DNA of 64,000 nucleotides from Streptomyces populi (GCF_002911015.1 NZ_KZ626886.1:1-64000); one strand, 5' to 3'. Counted from the stretch's first letter, positions 36,278-44,657 are shown. The notes: generated by a model from the letters alone, not told the origin. Translations and numbers: made by a program.

Positions 36278-36955
36278 TCAGGGGGTGACGGGACGGGCGA
36301 CGATCTTCTGGCCGTCGATCGTCACGGCGCCGGTCTCCGGATCGATCTCCGGTGCCGCCGAAGGCGTGCCGTCGCGCTCGACGACACCGACCTGCTTTCC
36401 GCCGGGCAGCACGATCCAGCCGCCGTCGATCTTCGCTCCGCGCACGGTGGCCGTCGCCCGGTACAGGCCGGAGGGCTTGACGGCCCTGTCGGCGGTGAAC
36501 GCGTAGCGCTGCCCGCCGACGTCGGCCGTGCCGCGGATCAGCTTGTCGTCCTCGAGGGTGCCGTTCAGCTCGTCGCCGTTCCCGCCCGTGAGCTTCATCG
36601 TGCCGTCGGCCTCGACATCACCCTTCAGCCAGGACTCCTTGTCGTGCCCGTCGCAGAAGTACGCGATCGCCCGGCCGCCCCGCAGGGAGACCGCGACCGC
36701 CGAGGAGCCGTCGTCGGTGCGGCCCGCGTAGTCGGCGTTGGTGACGGCGCCGCGCGACGGCGAGGGACTCGGCGGGGGGCTCGGTGACGGCGAGGCGGTG
36801 GCCGTCGGCGCGGTGGCCGACACCGAGACGCCCGGCGACGCCTGCCGGTACGGGTTCGACGCGTTCTTCGTCCCCGTCGTCGCGTTGAGCACCAGCAGGA
36901 ACACGGCGAACACGAGCCCCGCGAGGAGGGTGAGAAGGGGTCCTGGTCGCTTCAT
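36278..36955 (-). CDS. Membrane-anchored or secreted protein with Ser/Pro linker, function unknown
   Basis: This 225-residue protein starts MKRPGPLLTLLAGLVFAVF, a signal anchor, followed by a Thr/Ser/Pro linker (ASPSPSPPPSPSPS) and an extracellular domain of about 130 residues. That domain is beta-rich (GGRAIAYFCDGHDKESWL, DGTMKLTGGNGDELNGTLE). ATG 36955 is chosen for the gggagg five bases upstream; the frame is open to 37072 without such a site. It is the first gene of the minus-strand operon with the five-helix protein, the Rieske lipoprotein and perhaps the second RlaP-like gene. I do not recognise the domain; an extracytoplasmic partner of the electron-transfer pair is one possibility. 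Confidence 0.85.
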   Translation of the reverse strand: MKRPGPLLTLLAGLVFAVFLLVLNATTGTKNASNPYRQASPGVSVSATAPTATASPSPSPPPSPSPSRGAVTNADYAGRTDDGSSAVAVSLRGGRAIAYFCDGHDKESWLKGDVEADGTMKLTGGNGDELNGTLEDDKLIRGTADVGGQRYAFTADRAVKPSGLYRATATVRGAKIDGGWIVLPGGKQVGVVERDGTPSAAPEIDPETGAVTIDGQKIVARPVTP

Positions 36956-37212
36956 CCGTGCCTCCCCCGGGGGCGGGTCTCCTGCCATGAGAGCGGACGC
37001 GTGCGCCCGAGTCCAGAGCCACACGGGCGCGTTCTCACCGGACGCCGCGGAATGGGGCGATCCGGGTGACACCGGTGCCGCCGGACGGCCGATGCCGACC
37101 GGATCCGGCGCGCGGCCCCCGTCTCGTCAGGCGGGCGCCGCGCACCCGCGCCCGGAGGGCTGACTACGCTGGAGTGACACGACGTTCACACAGATCAGCG
37201 AGGAGCATCACC

Positions 37213-37575
37213 GTGGCGGTACGAGCGGTCCGGGGCGCCGTCCAACTGGAACGGGACGAGGCCGGACACATGGACGAGCAGGTCAGCGAGCTGCTCACCG
37301 CCATCCTGGAGCGCAACGCGCTGACCACGGACGACCTGATCAGCATCTGGTTCACGGCGACCCCCGATCTGCACAGCGACTTCCCGGCCGCGGCGGCCCG
37401 CAAGCTCGGCATCGTCGACGTCCCGCTGATCTGCGCGCAGGAGCTGGACATCGAGGGCGCGATGCCCCGGGTGGTCCGGGTCCTCGCGCACATCGAGTCC
37501 GACCGGCCGCGCGCCGACGTCGTGCACGTCTACCTCGGCGCCGCGGGCGCCCTGCGCAAGGACATCGCCCAGTGA
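37213..37575 (+). CDS. aroH: Chorismate mutase, AroH type
   Basis: This 120-residue chorismate mutase of the trimeric Bacillus AroH fold converts chorismate to prephenate. Typical segments are VRAVRGAVQLERDE, the DLISIWFTATPDLHSDFPAAAAR region and VPLICAQELDIEGAMPRVVRVL, ending with DVVHVYLGAAGALR. The GTG start at 37213 has aggag 7 bases upstream. Its stop overlaps the GTG of tyrA by 4 nt, so the two enzymes of tyrosine synthesis are made together. Phenylalanine synthesis genes are not in the window. Confidence 0.95.
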   Translation: MAVRAVRGAVQLERDEAGHMDEQVSELLTAILERNALTTDDLISIWFTATPDLHSDFPAAAARKLGIVDVPLICAQELDIEGAMPRVVRVLAHIESDRPRADVVHVYLGAAGALRKDIAQ

Positions 37576-38657
37576 GGACCGCGCTCGTCATCGGAACCGG
37601 GCTGATCGGCACGTCCGCGGCCCTCGCGCTCGCCGCCCGCGGTGTCGTCGTCCACCTCGCCGACCACGACCCGGAGCAGGCCCGTACCGCGGCCGCGCTC
37701 GGCGCCGGCACGGACGAGGCCCCCGAGGGGCCGGTCGACCTCGCGATCGTCGCCGCCCCGCCGGCGCACGTCGCCGCGACGCTCGCGGACGCCATGCGCC
37801 GCGGTCTCGCCCGCGGCTACCTCGACGTCGCCAGCGTCAAGGGCGGTCCCCGCCGCGAGCTGGAGGCGCTCGGCCTCGACCTCACCCCGTACATCGGCAC
37901 GCACCCCATGTCGGGACGCGAGAAGTCCGGCCCGCTGGCCGCGAGCGGCGACCTCTTCGAGGGCCGGCCCTGGGTGCTCACCCCGACCCGGGACACGGAC
38001 ACCGAGGTCCTGAACCTCGCCCTGGAACTGGTGTCGCACTGCCGTGCCGTGCCCGTCGTCATGGACGCGGACGCCCACGACCGCGCCGTGGCGCTCGTCT
38101 CGCACATGCCGCACCTGGTGTCCAGCATGGTCGCGGCCCGCCTGGAGCACGCCGAGGAGACGGCGGTACGGCTCTGCGGACAGGGCATCCGCGACGTGAC
38201 CCGGATCGCGGCCTCCGACCCCCGGATGTGGATCGACATCCTCTCCGCGAACCCGGGCCCCGTCGCGGACCTCCTCGCCGACGTCTCCGCCGACCTCGAC
38301 GAGACGGTCCGGGCCCTGCGCGCCCTCCAGTCCTCCGACGAGGCCAAGCGCCGCGAGGGCGCCGGCGGCATCGAGGACGTCCTGCGCCGCGGCAACGCGG
38401 GCCAGGTCCGCGTCCCCGGCAAGCACGGCTCCGCGCCGCGCGTCTACGAGGTCGTGGCCGTCCTCATCGACGACCAGCCCGGTCAGCTCGCCCGCATCTT
38501 CGCCGACGCCGGGATGGCCGGGGTCAACATCGAGGACGTGCGCATCGAGCACGCGACCGGTCAGCAGGCCGGTCTGGTGCAGCTGATGGTGGAGCCGAAG
38601 GCGGTGCCGGTGCTCGGCGCCGCGCTGCGGGAACGGGGCTGGGCGCTGCGCCAGTGA
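37572..38657 (+). CDS. tyrA: Prephenate dehydrogenase with C-terminal ACT domain
   Basis: This 361-residue enzyme oxidatively decarboxylates prephenate to 4-hydroxyphenylpyruvate for tyrosine. The NAD site GTGLIGTS is at residues 8-15. The catalytic-region motifs are VASVKGG, GTHPMSGREKSGP and the substrate helix VSHMPHLVSSM. Residues about 285-361 form an ACT domain (VAVLIDDQPGQLARIFADAG) for allosteric control, probably by tyrosine. GTG 37572 overlaps aroH by 4 nt. The gene is followed by three 23-bp tandem repeats. Confidence 0.95.
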   Translation: MRTALVIGTGLIGTSAALALAARGVVVHLADHDPEQARTAAALGAGTDEAPEGPVDLAIVAAPPAHVAATLADAMRRGLARGYLDVASVKGGPRRELEALGLDLTPYIGTHPMSGREKSGPLAASGDLFEGRPWVLTPTRDTDTEVLNLALELVSHCRAVPVVMDADAHDRAVALVSHMPHLVSSMVAARLEHAEETAVRLCGQGIRDVTRIAASDPRMWIDILSANPGPVADLLADVSADLDETVRALRALQSSDEAKRREGAGGIEDVLRRGNAGQVRVPGKHGSAPRVYEVVAVLIDDQPGQLARIFADAGMAGVNIEDVRIEHATGQQAGLVQLMVEPKAVPVLGAALRERGWALRQ

Positions 38658-38663
38658 GGGCGC

Positions 38664-38732
38664 CGGCGGTACCGCCCCCGGGAGGCCGGTGGCACCGCCT
38701 CCGGGAGGCCGGTGGCACCGCCCCCGGGAAGG
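38664..38732 (+). repeat. Three tandem copies of a 23-bp GC-rich unit
   Basis: Copies are at 38664-38686, 38687-38709 and 38710-38732; the unit is ccggtggcaccgcctccgg plus gagg, with 2-3 differences between copies. Each unit contains a small hairpin (ggtggcacc). The block starts six bases after the tyrA stop and may act as the tyrA terminator or simply be a slippage-prone repeat. Confidence 0.85.
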
Positions 38733-38768
38733 GCCAGTAATACGGGGTCCGCGAGGCCGGTAACCTTG

Positions 38769-38792
38769 TGCGGGGCGCGCTCGCGCCCCGCA
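38769..38792 (+). other. Hairpin in the cmk leader
   Basis: The arms tgcggggcgcg (38769-38779) and cgcgccccgca (38782-38792) are exact complements with a 2-base centre. It follows a taacct (38761-38766) that could be a -10 box for cmk, which would put the hairpin at the start of the transcript. It could stabilise the message or belong to tyrA termination. Confidence 0.5.
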
Positions 38793-38828
38793 GAGACCTC
38801 CACCCCGCACCAGGAAGGTGTTCCCACC

Positions 38829-39524
38829 GTGGAAAACGGCGCCGCCCGTACCGCCCAGGCTGTGATTGTCGCCATCGACGGCCCCTCCGGCACGGGCAAG
38901 TCGAGCACCTCGAAGGCCGTGGCCGCCAAGCTCGGCCTGAGCTACCTGGACACCGGCGCCCAGTACCGCGCCATCACGTGGTGGATGGTCAGCAACGACA
39001 TCGACATCACGGACCCCTCCGCGATCGCCGCCGTCGCCGGGAAGCCGGAGATCGTCTCCGGCACCGACCCGGCCGAGCCGACCATCACGGTCGACGGGAC
39101 CGACGTCGCCGGCCCGATCCGTACGCAGGAGGTCACCTCCAAGGTCAGCGCGGTCAGCGCCGTGCCCGAGGTGCGTGCCCGGATCACCGAGTTGCAGCGC
39201 GCCCTCGCCGCGTCCGCGCCGGCCGGCATCGTCGTCGAGGGCCGCGACATCGGCACCACCGTGCTGCCCGACGCCGACCTGAAGATCTTCCTCACCGCCT
39301 CCCCGGAGGCGCGTGCCGCCCGCCGCAGCGGCGAGCTGAAGGGCGCGGACATCAACGCGACCCGTGAGGCGCTGGTCAAGCGGGACGCGGCCGACTCCAG
39401 CCGCAAGACCTCCCCCCTCGCCAAGGCGGACGACGCGGTCGAGGTGGACACCTCCGACCTCACGCTCCAGCAGGTCATCGAGTGTGTCGTCACCCTCGTC
39501 GAGGAGAAGCGGGCCGCCGCGTGA
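38829..39524 (+). CDS. cmk: Cytidylate kinase
   Basis: This 231-residue nucleoside monophosphate kinase phosphorylates (d)CMP. The P-loop GPSGTGKS lies at residues 18-25, the CMP-binding YLDTGAQYRAITW follows, and VVEGRDIGTTVLPDA and FLTASPEARAARR mark the kinase core. GTG 38829 has aggaagg 10 bases upstream and starts just before the family N-terminus; the open frame upstream runs through the tandem repeats. Its stop overlaps the plsC-like start by 4 nt. The linkage cmk-plsC-der is conserved in actinobacteria. Confidence 0.95.
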   Translation: MENGAARTAQAVIVAIDGPSGTGKSSTSKAVAAKLGLSYLDTGAQYRAITWWMVSNDIDITDPSAIAAVAGKPEIVSGTDPAEPTITVDGTDVAGPIRTQEVTSKVSAVSAVPEVRARITELQRALAASAPAGIVVEGRDIGTTVLPDADLKIFLTASPEARAARRSGELKGADINATREALVKRDAADSSRKTSPLAKADDAVEVDTSDLTLQQVIECVVTLVEEKRAAA

Positions 39525-40195
39525 GCGCACCCTCCGCGAGAGGCGCCGAGGTCGGACGCCGCATCGGCGTCGGCCTGATGTACGGGCTGTGGAAGCCGCG
39601 CGTCCTCGGTGCCTGGAAGGTCCCGGCGACCGGCCCGGTGATCCTGGCCGTGAACCACTCGCACAACATCGACGGGCCGATGGTCATGGGCGTCGCGCCC
39701 AGGCCCACGCACTTCCTGATCAAGAAGGAGGCGTTCGTCGGCCCGCTCGACCCGTTCCTGCTGGGCATCGGCCAGCTGAAGGTCGACCGGGAGATCGCCG
39801 ACCGCGCCGCCATCACCGACGCCCTCGGCGTCCTGGCCTCCGGCGGGGTCCTCGGGATCTTCCCGGAGGGCACCCGGGGCGAGGGCGACTTCGCCTCGCT
39901 GCGGGCCGGGCTCGCGTACTTCGCGGTGCGCAGCGGGGCCCCGATCGTCCCCGTGGCGGTGCTGGGGAGTTCCGAGCGGACCAGCCGGCTCACCAAGGCG
40001 CTGCCCCCGCTGCGCAGCAGGGTCGACGTCGTCTTCGGCGACCCCTTCGAAGCGGGCGACGGCAGCGGCCGACGTACGCGACAGGCACTGGACGAGGCCA
40101 CCGGCCGCATCCAGAAGCAGCTCAGCGCCCATCTGGACCATGCCAGACACCTGACCGGACGCCGGGAAAACACCGGGCGCGCCACCGGGCGTTAG
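39521..40195 (+). CDS. 1-acyl-sn-glycerol-3-phosphate acyltransferase (PlsC family)
   Basis: This 224-residue acyltransferase makes phosphatidic acid or a related ester at the membrane. The catalytic NHSHNID motif (NHx4D) near residue 46 is followed by KKEAFVGPLDPFLLG, the substrate-binding FPEGTRGEGD near residue 113 and VPVAVLG. No clear transmembrane segment is present. GTG 39521 overlaps the cmk stop by 4 nt. The acyl donor and lysophosphatidate specificity cannot be told. A hairpin of 29 bases lies before der. Confidence 0.92.
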   Translation: MSAPSARGAEVGRRIGVGLMYGLWKPRVLGAWKVPATGPVILAVNHSHNIDGPMVMGVAPRPTHFLIKKEAFVGPLDPFLLGIGQLKVDREIADRAAITDALGVLASGGVLGIFPEGTRGEGDFASLRAGLAYFAVRSGAPIVPVAVLGSSERTSRLTKALPPLRSRVDVVFGDPFEAGDGSGRRTRQALDEATGRIQKQLSAHLDHARHLTGRRENTGRATGR

Positions 40196-40208
40196 GCGAC
40201 ACTTAGTA

Positions 40209-40237
40209 GTGGATCACCCGGTTTGCGGGCGATCCAC
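40209..40237 (+). terminator. Hairpin between the plsC-like gene and der
   Basis: The outer arms gtggatc (40209-40215) and gatccac (40231-40237) and inner arms cccg (40217-40220) and cggg (40226-40229) form an 11-bp stem around the loop gtttg. No T run follows. It lies 14 bases after the plsC-like stop and 35 before the der start, so it may terminate or attenuate. Confidence 0.55.
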
Positions 40238-40272
40238 CGATCACCACGAATGAACGACGAGGTACGGACTTC

Positions 40273-41751
40273 ATGAACGACCACATCCAGCCCGACGGCT
40301 CGGCAGAGCACGACCACGGGGCGCTTGGCGATGCCGAGTACGCGGAGTTCATGGAGCTCGCCGCGGAAGAGGGCTTCGACATCGAGGACGTCGAGGGCGC
40401 GATCGAGGAGGCGGGCCACGGCCCGCTGCCCGTCCTCGCCGTCGTCGGCCGCCCGAACGTCGGCAAGTCGACCCTGGTCAACCGCATCATCGGCCGCCGC
40501 GAGGCGGTCGTCGAGGACAAGCCCGGCGTCACCCGTGACCGCGTCACCTACGAGGCCGAGTGGGCGGGCCGCCGCTTCAAGGTCGTGGACACCGGCGGCT
40601 GGGAGCAGGACGTCCTCGGCATCGACGCGTCCGTCGCCGCCCAGGCGGAGTACGCGATCGAGGCCTCCGACGCGGTCGTCTTCGTCGTCGACGCCAAGGT
40701 CGGCGCGACCGACACCGACGAGGCGGTCGTACGTCTCCTCCGCAAGGCCGGCAAGCCCGTGGTCCTGTGCGCCAACAAGGTCGACGGCATGAGCGGCGAG
40801 TCCGACGCCGCGTACCTGTGGTCCCTCGGCCTCGGCGAGCCGCACCCGGTCTCCGCGCTGCACGGCCGCGGCACCGGCGACATGCTCGACGCCGTCCTGG
40901 AGGCGCTGCCCGAGGCTCCGGCGCAGACCTTCGGCACCGCGGTCGGCGGACCCCGCCGCATCGCCCTCATCGGCCGGCCGAACGTCGGCAAGTCCTCGCT
41001 GCTGAACAAGGTGGCGGGCGAGGAGCGCGTGGTCGTCAACGAGCTCGCGGGCACCACCCGGGACCCGGTCGACGAGCTCATCGACCTCGGCGGCATCACC
41101 TGGAAGTTCGTCGACACGGCGGGCATCCGCAAGCGCGTCCACCTCCAGCAGGGCGCCGACTACTACGCCTCGCTGCGCACCGCCGCCGCCGTCGAGAAGG
41201 CCGAGGTCGCGGTCATCCTGATCGACGCCTCCGAGACCATCTCGGTGCAGGACCAGCGCATCGTCACCATGGCCGTCGAGGCCGGCCGCGCCGTCGTCCT
41301 CGCCTTCAACAAGTGGGACACCCTCGACGAGGAGCGCCGCTACTACCTGGAGCGGGAGATCGAGACCGAGCTCCTCCAGGTGGCCTGGGCGCCCCGGGTG
41401 AACGTCTCGGCCCGCACCGGCCGCCACATGGAGAAGCTCGTCCCCGCGATCGAGACGGCCCTGGAGGGCTGGGAGACCCGCGTCCCGACCGGCCGCCTGA
41501 ACGCCTTCCTCGGCGAGCTGGTCGCCGCCCACCCGCACCCGGTCCGCGGCGGCAAGCAGCCCCGCATCCTGTTCGGCACGCAGGCGGGCACCAAGCCCCC
41601 GCGGTTCGTGCTCTTCGCCTCCGGCTTCATCGAGGCGGGTTACCGCCGCTTCATCGAGCGCCGGCTGCGCGAGGAGTTCGGCTTCGAGGGCACGCCGCTC
41701 CACATCTCGGTGCGGGTGCGCGAGAAGCGCGGCGCCAACAAGAAGAAGTAG
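40273..41751 (+). CDS. der: Ribosome-biogenesis GTPase Der (EngA)
   Basis: This 492-residue protein has two GTPase domains and a C-terminal KH-like domain. The first P-loop GRPNVGKS is at 59-66, with DTGG and NKVD; the second is GRPNVGKSSLLNK near residue 236, with DTAG and NKWD. The C-terminal KH-like domain ends in a basic tail. Der is needed for 50S subunit assembly. The first 50 residues are an acidic extension (AEFMELAAEEGFDIEDVEG) common in actinobacteria. ATG 40273 follows a weak gagg. A strong terminator lies 13 bases after the stop. Confidence 0.96.
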   Translation: MNDHIQPDGSAEHDHGALGDAEYAEFMELAAEEGFDIEDVEGAIEEAGHGPLPVLAVVGRPNVGKSTLVNRIIGRREAVVEDKPGVTRDRVTYEAEWAGRRFKVVDTGGWEQDVLGIDASVAAQAEYAIEASDAVVFVVDAKVGATDTDEAVVRLLRKAGKPVVLCANKVDGMSGESDAAYLWSLGLGEPHPVSALHGRGTGDMLDAVLEALPEAPAQTFGTAVGGPRRIALIGRPNVGKSSLLNKVAGEERVVVNELAGTTRDPVDELIDLGGITWKFVDTAGIRKRVHLQQGADYYASLRTAAAVEKAEVAVILIDASETISVQDQRIVTMAVEAGRAVVLAFNKWDTLDEERRYYLEREIETELLQVAWAPRVNVSARTGRHMEKLVPAIETALEGWETRVPTGRLNAFLGELVAAHPHPVRGGKQPRILFGTQAGTKPPRFVLFASGFIEAGYRRFIERRLREEFGFEGTPLHISVRVREKRGANKKK

Positions 41752-41763
41752 TACCCACGCGTG

Positions 41764-41806
41764 ACGTGTGAGGGGCGGCTCCCTGGGGGAGCCGCCCCTC
41801 ACACGT
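41764..41806. terminator. Strong terminator between der and the convergent gene
   Basis: A 20-bp perfect inverted repeat, acgtgtgaggggcggctccc (41764-41783) and its complement (41787-41806), encloses a 3-base loop. It lies between two convergent genes and can stop transcription from both sides. There is no T run. Confidence 0.88.
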
Positions 41807-41828
41807 CAGCGCTCACGGACCTCGCCGC

Positions 41829-42188
41829 TCACAGGCCCCTGCGCGGGGCGGGCGGCAGTGCGGCCGGGACGTGGTGCATGCCGGTGCCCTGCTGGCGCCC
41901 GCCCGGCTGCCAGACGGCCGTCGTCGTCGTGGTGTGTCCGTGCTGCGCGGCGATCTGCCGGGTCGTCTGCGCCCCCGCGCTGTACGAGCTGTACGTGCCC
42001 GAGGAGCTGAACGAGTTCGGACCGCGCCCGAGGATCCCGAAGGCCTTGAAGCCCAGGTTCTCCTCACCGTGCCGGTCGCCGGGCAGGGTCCTGAACGCTT
42101 TGATCCACTCGGCGTGGAGCGCGTCGTAGATCGGCGTGGCCGATGAGCCGCCCTGATGAGGGTCGTACACCGGTCGTGACGCCGTCAC
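41829..42188 (-). CDS. Small conserved Streptomyces protein, function unknown (DUF6643-like)
   Basis: This is a short protein of about 119 residues if started at GTG 42188. The N-terminal segment VTASRPVYDPHQGGSSATPI followed by YDALHAEWIKAFRTLPGDR and GEENLGFKAFG is recalled from small proteins found only in Streptomyces. The rest is Ser/Thr/Gln/His-rich and disordered. The frame is open to 42296, so a 155-residue form from GTG/ATG further upstream cannot be excluded; GTG 42188 has a gagagg directly against it, which is poor spacing. The DUF number is a recollection. No domain suggests a function. Confidence 0.75.
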   Translation of the reverse strand: MTASRPVYDPHQGGSSATPIYDALHAEWIKAFRTLPGDRHGEENLGFKAFGILGRGPNSFSSSGTYSSYSAGAQTTRQIAAQHGHTTTTTAVWQPGGRQQGTGMHHVPAALPPAPRRGL

Positions 42189-42528
42189 CTCTCTGCTCGG
42201 ACGGAGGGGGGAGCCAGAGGCAGGGACCGGCTGGAAGGGCCGGTGGCCGGGGACGTCGTAGGTGTGCACGTACGTGCCAACGACCCAGCCGCCCAACGGA
42301 TGCGGCAGGAACGGTCATTTCATGAGTTGTCCGGAGTGAGCGGCGCGCGCGGGGGCGCGGGGCACCGCACGGGCACCTGCCCGGCCGCCCGCGGCCCCCG
42401 CCGCACCCCACGCGCCGCCGCGCCCTCACGCCCCCGCGCGGACCCGGTGAACTCCGGCGAACGCCAGGGCGTCGGTCCGCCTCCGGTTCACCGGTGGATC
42501 CCGCCGGGCCCCGGCCCGGCGGGTGCCC
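42189..42528 (-). other. 340-bp region between two minus-strand genes
   Basis: No further gene is seen. A perfect 12-bp palindrome gcacgtacgtgc (42266-42277) lies 78 bases upstream of the small gene's start and is a candidate operator. A less GC-rich patch (cggtcatttcatgagttgtc, about 42312-42331) may contain its promoter. The rest (42340-42520) is very GC-rich and without recognisable structure. Confidence 0.5.
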
Positions 42529-43302
42529 TCACGTGCCGGCGAGCGGCATCGCCGCCGCGACCAGCTTGCCGTTGGCCGCCGCCTTGTCGAGCGCGTCGCG
42601 CAGCAGGTCCTCCCGGGGCTGACGGCCGATCGAGCCGACCGGCGCCGCGAACAGGAGCACCTGCTGGAGCTTGTTGGCCGCGGCGCGCCAGCTGTCGGTG
42701 ACCTGGAGCGCCTGGTGGGCCTGCCACCAGGCGACGGGCGAGCCGCCTCCGGCGCCCGGCTGGAGCACGGCGTGCAGCTGGCCCGCCGCCAGCAGGACGG
42801 ACCAGCCGTGCAGGACGGGCGGTACCGAGTTCAGTTCGGTCGCGGGCATGAAGCCCTGCTCGATCAGCAGGGGCAGGAAGTCGTCGCCGATGTCGGTCGA
42901 GCCGGGGCGCACGATCGGCCCGGTCGGCTCGACGACGAGCGCCGGGTGCAGTTCACCGTTGATCAGGACGAGTCCGCTGGTGACGCCGAGCACGGCCTGC
43001 TCGGGGGCGAGGTCGGCGGGCGCGCCGTCGGGGTGGATCGAGCGGACGGCGCCCTGGAGCTGTTCCTCGGTGACCTGCACGACCTGTGAGGGCAGGCAGG
43101 TGGCGTGGGCGAAGGCGAGGACGGCGGTCTCGTCGCCGATGAACAGGACGGTGCTGGTGCGCTCCTGTTCCGAGTCGCCCGGGGTGCGGCACGACGTGCA
43201 GTCGTAACTGCCGGGGGCGTTCTCTCCGGCGAGCAGCCGGTCGGCTTCTTCGTCGCCGATCTCGGCGCGTACGTCGTCGCTGACGTCGAGCATGCGCGGC
43301 AC
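42529..43302 (-). CDS. Conserved hypothetical protein with a CxxC...HxxC pattern
   Basis: This 257-residue cytosolic protein is not recognised as a named family. Near the N-terminus C35 and C38 (YDCTSC) together with H66 and C69 (FAHATC) form a possible zinc site enclosing a short beta region (TVLFIGDETAVLAF). The remaining sequence is a regular alpha/beta mixture with GLVLINGELHPALVVEP, LLIEQGFMPATELNSVPP and LHGWSVLLAAGQLHAVLQ. GTG 43302 has gaggag 6 bases upstream. It stands alone on the minus strand, divergent from the Rpf genes. A conserved Streptomyces protein with no assigned role is all that can be claimed. Confidence 0.85.
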   Translation of the reverse strand: MPRMLDVSDDVRAEIGDEEADRLLAGENAPGSYDCTSCRTPGDSEQERTSTVLFIGDETAVLAFAHATCLPSQVVQVTEEQLQGAVRSIHPDGAPADLAPEQAVLGVTSGLVLINGELHPALVVEPTGPIVRPGSTDIGDDFLPLLIEQGFMPATELNSVPPVLHGWSVLLAAGQLHAVLQPGAGGGSPVAWWQAHQALQVTDSWRAAANKLQQVLLFAAPVGSIGRQPREDLLRDALDKAAANGKLVAAAMPLAGT

Positions 43303-43836
43303 GGTGGCTCCTCGGGATGCGGTGCGTGACGGTGCCGGGTGGCTCCCGGCCCATGGGCCGGGGGTTCCCGGCTCATGAAGATGTCAACGGGTGATCTGTG
43401 GCCGGAGTCACGCCCGAGAGCGAACGGAATCGAACCATCCGACGCCCAGGGTGAAGACACCCCCGGAATCGGTTACTCCCAGTCAACTTCAAGAAGTACG
43501 AGGGAAGTTGAACGGGTGAAGTGAGTCACAGATCGCAAGGGGTGCAGGTCGACAAATCCGGAAATCACCCAATGAAATGGGTGGCCGAAAATCGACGATA
43601 CCCAGGGTAACGGCTAACTGGCCTCGAATGACAAGGAGTTGGTTGATATCGGGGCGCCCGGCTCCATAGATTCCTGCGCCGTGTGCAACGAGCACCGCTC
43701 GGGTACGTCCGCCGGCCGATCCGCTCCGGATCGCAGCACGCCGTCGGCGGACGGGTCGGAGCGCGACGGCCGCGTCCTACACGCAGGTCGTCGCGTCCCT
43801 TCCTGGGGGACCCCGGGTGTTTCGAGAGGGAAATAC
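43303..43836 (+). promoter_or_regulatory. 534-bp upstream region and structured leader of the first rpf gene
   Basis: No gene is seen. A promoter-like pair ttgata (43643-43648) and tagatt (43667-43672), 18 bases apart, would start transcription near 43680 and give a leader of about 155 bases. That leader can fold: cgtgtg (about 43680) with tacacg (about 43780), and gtccgccg with cggcggac enclosing gatccgctccggatc. Rpf genes in actinobacteria are often under a c-di-AMP (ydaO-type) riboswitch, but the consensus of that element was not found here. The left part (43380-43640) is comparatively AT-rich. Confidence 0.45.
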
Positions 43837-44550
43837 ATGTCCGCATGTGCCGACAGCACTCACGGGAACGGTCACAAGGCTCGTACGGCGAACAAGACAC
43901 GTACGACGGCGGTCCTCGCCGGGGCGGCACTGCTCGCCCCGCTCGGACTGCTCGCCGCGACCGGCGACGCCGCCGCGGCCGACAGTGGAGTGTGGGACCG
44001 CATCGCCCAGTGCGAGAGCGGCGGCAACTGGCACATCAACACCGGCAACGGCTACTACGGGGGACTCCAGTTCTCCGCCGGCACCTGGCGCGCCTACGGG
44101 GGCACGGCGTACGCGCCGACCGCCGACAAGGCGTCCAGGAGCGCGCAGATAGCCGTCGCGAACAAGGTCCAGAGCGCACAGGGGTGGGGTGCCTGGCCCA
44201 CCTGCTCGGCCCGCGCCGGGGCCTACGGGAAGGCGCCCGCCTCCTCGGGCGCCGGGTCGTCCACGGGATCGACGGCCGGCAAGTCGGCCGCCAAGCCGGC
44301 CACCAGGTCCGCTTCCGGGCCGACGCACGAGCAGACCCGGCGGTCCGTCCCGGCGAAGACGCCGGCCCGGGCGCCGGACCACGTCGGCCGCGGCTCGTCC
44401 CGGGGCGACTACACCGTCCGCGAAGGCGACACCCTGAGTGCCATCGCCGCGCGGCACGGGACCACCTGGCGGAAGATCTACGCCGCCAACAAGTCCGTGA
44501 TCGGCGGTGATCCCGACCTGATCGTGCCCGGGCAGCGGCTCGACTTCTGA
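43837..44550 (+). CDS. Resuscitation-promoting factor with LysM domain (RpfA-like)
   Basis: This 237-residue secreted muralytic protein has a signal peptide (about 1-47, hydrophobic core TTAVLAGAALLAPLGLLA). The Rpf transglycosylase-like domain (49-125) has WDRIAQCESGGNWHINTGNG with catalytic E60, YYGGLQFSAGTWRAYGG and GWGAWPTC, whose cysteine can pair with C59. After a Ser/Thr/Ala linker, a LysM domain (about 190-237, YTVREGDTLSAIAARHG) binds peptidoglycan. Rpfs cleave the cell wall and promote spore germination. ATG 43837 has gaggga upstream, after a long leader. A second rpf gene follows 120 bases downstream, suggesting local duplication. Confidence 0.95.
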   Translation: MSACADSTHGNGHKARTANKTRTTAVLAGAALLAPLGLLAATGDAAAADSGVWDRIAQCESGGNWHINTGNGYYGGLQFSAGTWRAYGGTAYAPTADKASRSAQIAVANKVQSAQGWGAWPTCSARAGAYGKAPASSGAGSSTGSTAGKSAAKPATRSASGPTHEQTRRSVPAKTPARAPDHVGRGSSRGDYTVREGDTLSAIAARHGTTWRKIYAANKSVIGGDPDLIVPGQRLDF

Positions 44551-44578
44551 GCCACGCTCCCCCTCGTCCCGGGCACAA

Positions 44579-44610
44579 GGCCCCACCCGGTCGTCCGACC
44601 GGGTGGGGCC
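44579..44610 (+). terminator. Terminator between the two rpf genes
   Basis: The arms ggccccacccggtcg (44579-44593) and cgaccgggtggggcc (44596-44610) are exact complements around a 2-base centre. It lies 29 bases after the first rpf stop and has no T run. The second rpf gene therefore probably has its own promoter. Confidence 0.8.
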
Positions 44611-44657
44611 CCGGGCGTGCCGGGCGCGGGCTGGGCGGGCGGGCGGCCCGCGCTGCT

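Noticed and set aside
43425..43455. A GGTTCGATTCC T-loop-like sequence on the minus strand, suggesting a tRNA gene
   Set aside because: The five-base T-stem would need two wobble pairs, and no matching acceptor stem (gagagcg) or D and anticodon arms occur upstream. No cloverleaf forms.
43680..43836. c-di-AMP (ydaO-type) riboswitch in the rpf leader
   Set aside because: The expected conserved segments (GGGGAACC-like and CCGAACCCGUCAGCU-like) were not found. The region remains a structured leader of unknown kind.
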